From: an uncultured Trichococcus sp.
Lineage (GTDB): Bacteria; Bacillota; Bacilli; Lactobacillales; Aerococcaceae
Assembly: GCF_963667775.1 (NCBI RefSeq)
Contig: NZ_OY764015.1
Coordinates: 874,501-938,500 of the forward strand
Length of the DNA: 64,000 nt
Reading direction: 5' to 3'
Shown: positions 63,341 through 64,000 of the stretch, piece by piece
Layout: the number at the start of each line of letters is the position of its first letter
Position numbering within the stretch: position 1 is the stretch's first letter
Made by a program: the position numbers and the translations under genes
The notes under the pieces: model-generated
The model's database searches: none
What the model was told of the DNA's origin: nothing
The model's input: the letters and a program-made list of their open reading frames with translations, nothing else

Positions 63341-64000
63341 TCCAGCACCTCTTTAATTTCATTGATTTTATTGATCACTTGCTGTTCTTTTTCGTTCAGA
63401 TTGTTGCTTGCTTTTTGCATGCTGTCCAATATGTATTGGCACTTGTCGATTTCGGATAACCACTTTTTGCGGAAAGTCTCATTTTTTCCCTGGAGCAAGA
63501 AACGGCCGAAACTGTATTCCAGATCGGAGTAGTTTTCCGTTGTATCTGCCTTTTCAGCGACGATGATTTCATAAATCTTTCCGTTTTCTTCCAATATCGT
63601 TTCGTCGATGATTTTGAATTGGTGGCCGATCAGCCATTCACGCAGTTTCTTTTCTCCGTTGTTGGGCTGAAGAATCAGCCGTTCCACACCAACCAACTTG
63701 CCTTTCAATCTGCCTTTTTCCAGAATTTTGGAAATCAAGTCCCCACCCATCCCGCAGATGGTGACGACGTTTATATGATCCGCCGGTTCAATCACATCCA
63801 TGCCATCACCTAATCTGGCGCTGACACGATCGCCGACTCCTGATGTTCTGATCTGTTCCGCTGCCGATTCGAAGGGGCCTTTCACAACTTCCCCTGCCAA
63901 TGCATAACTGATGACGTCGCGCGCTGCCAAAACACAAGGCAAATAAGCGTGATCCGAGCCGATATCGGCCAGTCTGGCGTTTTCCGGCACAAAACCTGCA
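63337..64000 (-). CDS. trmK: tRNA (adenine(22)-N1)-methyltransferase, partial
   Basis: The 221 visible C-terminal-side residues start inside the N-terminus at AGFVPENA. SAM motif ARLADIGSDHAYLPC, TICGMGGDLISKIL and LILQPNNGEKKLREWL define TrmK; a helical C-terminal extension ends NKINEIKEVLE. The open frame passes the window edge, so the start is missing. Confidence 0.93.
   Translation of the reverse strand, partial: AGFVPENARLADIGSDHAYLPCVLAARDVISYALAGEVVKGPFESAAEQIRTSGVGDRVSARLGDGMDVIEPADHINVVTICGMGGDLISKILEKGRLKGKLVGVERLILQPNNGEKKLREWLIGHQFKIIDETILEENGKIYEIIVAEKADTTENYSDLEYSFGRFLLQGKNETFRKKWLSEIDKCQYILDSMQKASNNLNEKEQQVINKINEIKEVLE

Overview
The window comes from a low-to-mid G+C Firmicute of the order Lactobacillales. 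The conserved blocks fit a Carnobacteriaceae-type genome, and Trichococcus-like is my best guess from gene content alone. Evidence: a hrcA-grpE-dnaK-dnaJ operon with a CIRCE operator, a 315-residue Lactobacillus-type thymidylate synthase, strong AGGAGG ribosome binding sites with frequent TTG and GTG starts, and Gram-positive sigma-A promoters.

Left chromosomal flank (1-9129): the end-truncated start of a YpmS-like protein, a hemolysin III/TrhA membrane protein, a leftward ABC-F / thyA / folA unit, fhs (one-carbon metabolism) and ahpC-ahpF (peroxide defence).

Prophage (9130-47729): a complete-looking 38.6-kb temperate siphophage. It is bounded by an exact 42-bp direct repeat, the last 42 bases of lepA. 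The phage inserted into the 3' end of lepA and rebuilt the gene, changing its stop from TAA to TAG and separating it from its native terminator. From right to left it holds: integrase; an unknown two-gene lysogenic unit; a lipoprotein; a CI-like repressor with three operator-like sites, two of which fill promoter spacers; Cro-like, Rha-type and small early genes; an inserted plus-strand Abi-alpha (DUF4393) gene; RecT/YqaJ recombination; a DnaD-like replication protein with embedded 21-bp iterons; NrdH-like redoxin, SSB and a DUF1064 nuclease; a RinA-like late activator; terminase, portal, scaffold, capsid, connector, tail tube, tape measure, Dit, tail spike and BppU baseplate genes; holin and amidase. 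Three cargo loci sit in or beside the late region: a HEPN-like gene pair with its own promoter and terminator, a second HEPN-like gene with an R-x4-H motif, and next to attL a Panacea-type antitoxin with a PemK/MazF-like toxin candidate behind a promoter carrying 10-bp-phased repeats.

Right chromosomal flank (47687-64000): all leftward except degV. lepA and pckA (with a possible cre site), the hrcA-grpE-dnaK-dnaJ heat-shock operon, a truB-ribF-hemW unit, degV, a 115-bp palindromic element, DUF1294, pepT, a Nif3-family gene and trmK (cut by the window end).

The most interesting material is the prophage cargo. At least five separate loci (Panacea pair, two HEPN-type loci, Abi-alpha, and the lysogenic membrane/beta-sandwich pair plus lipoprotein) look like resident-phage defence or superinfection-immunity devices. 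None of the functional assignments for these has been tested, and homology calls were made by eye.
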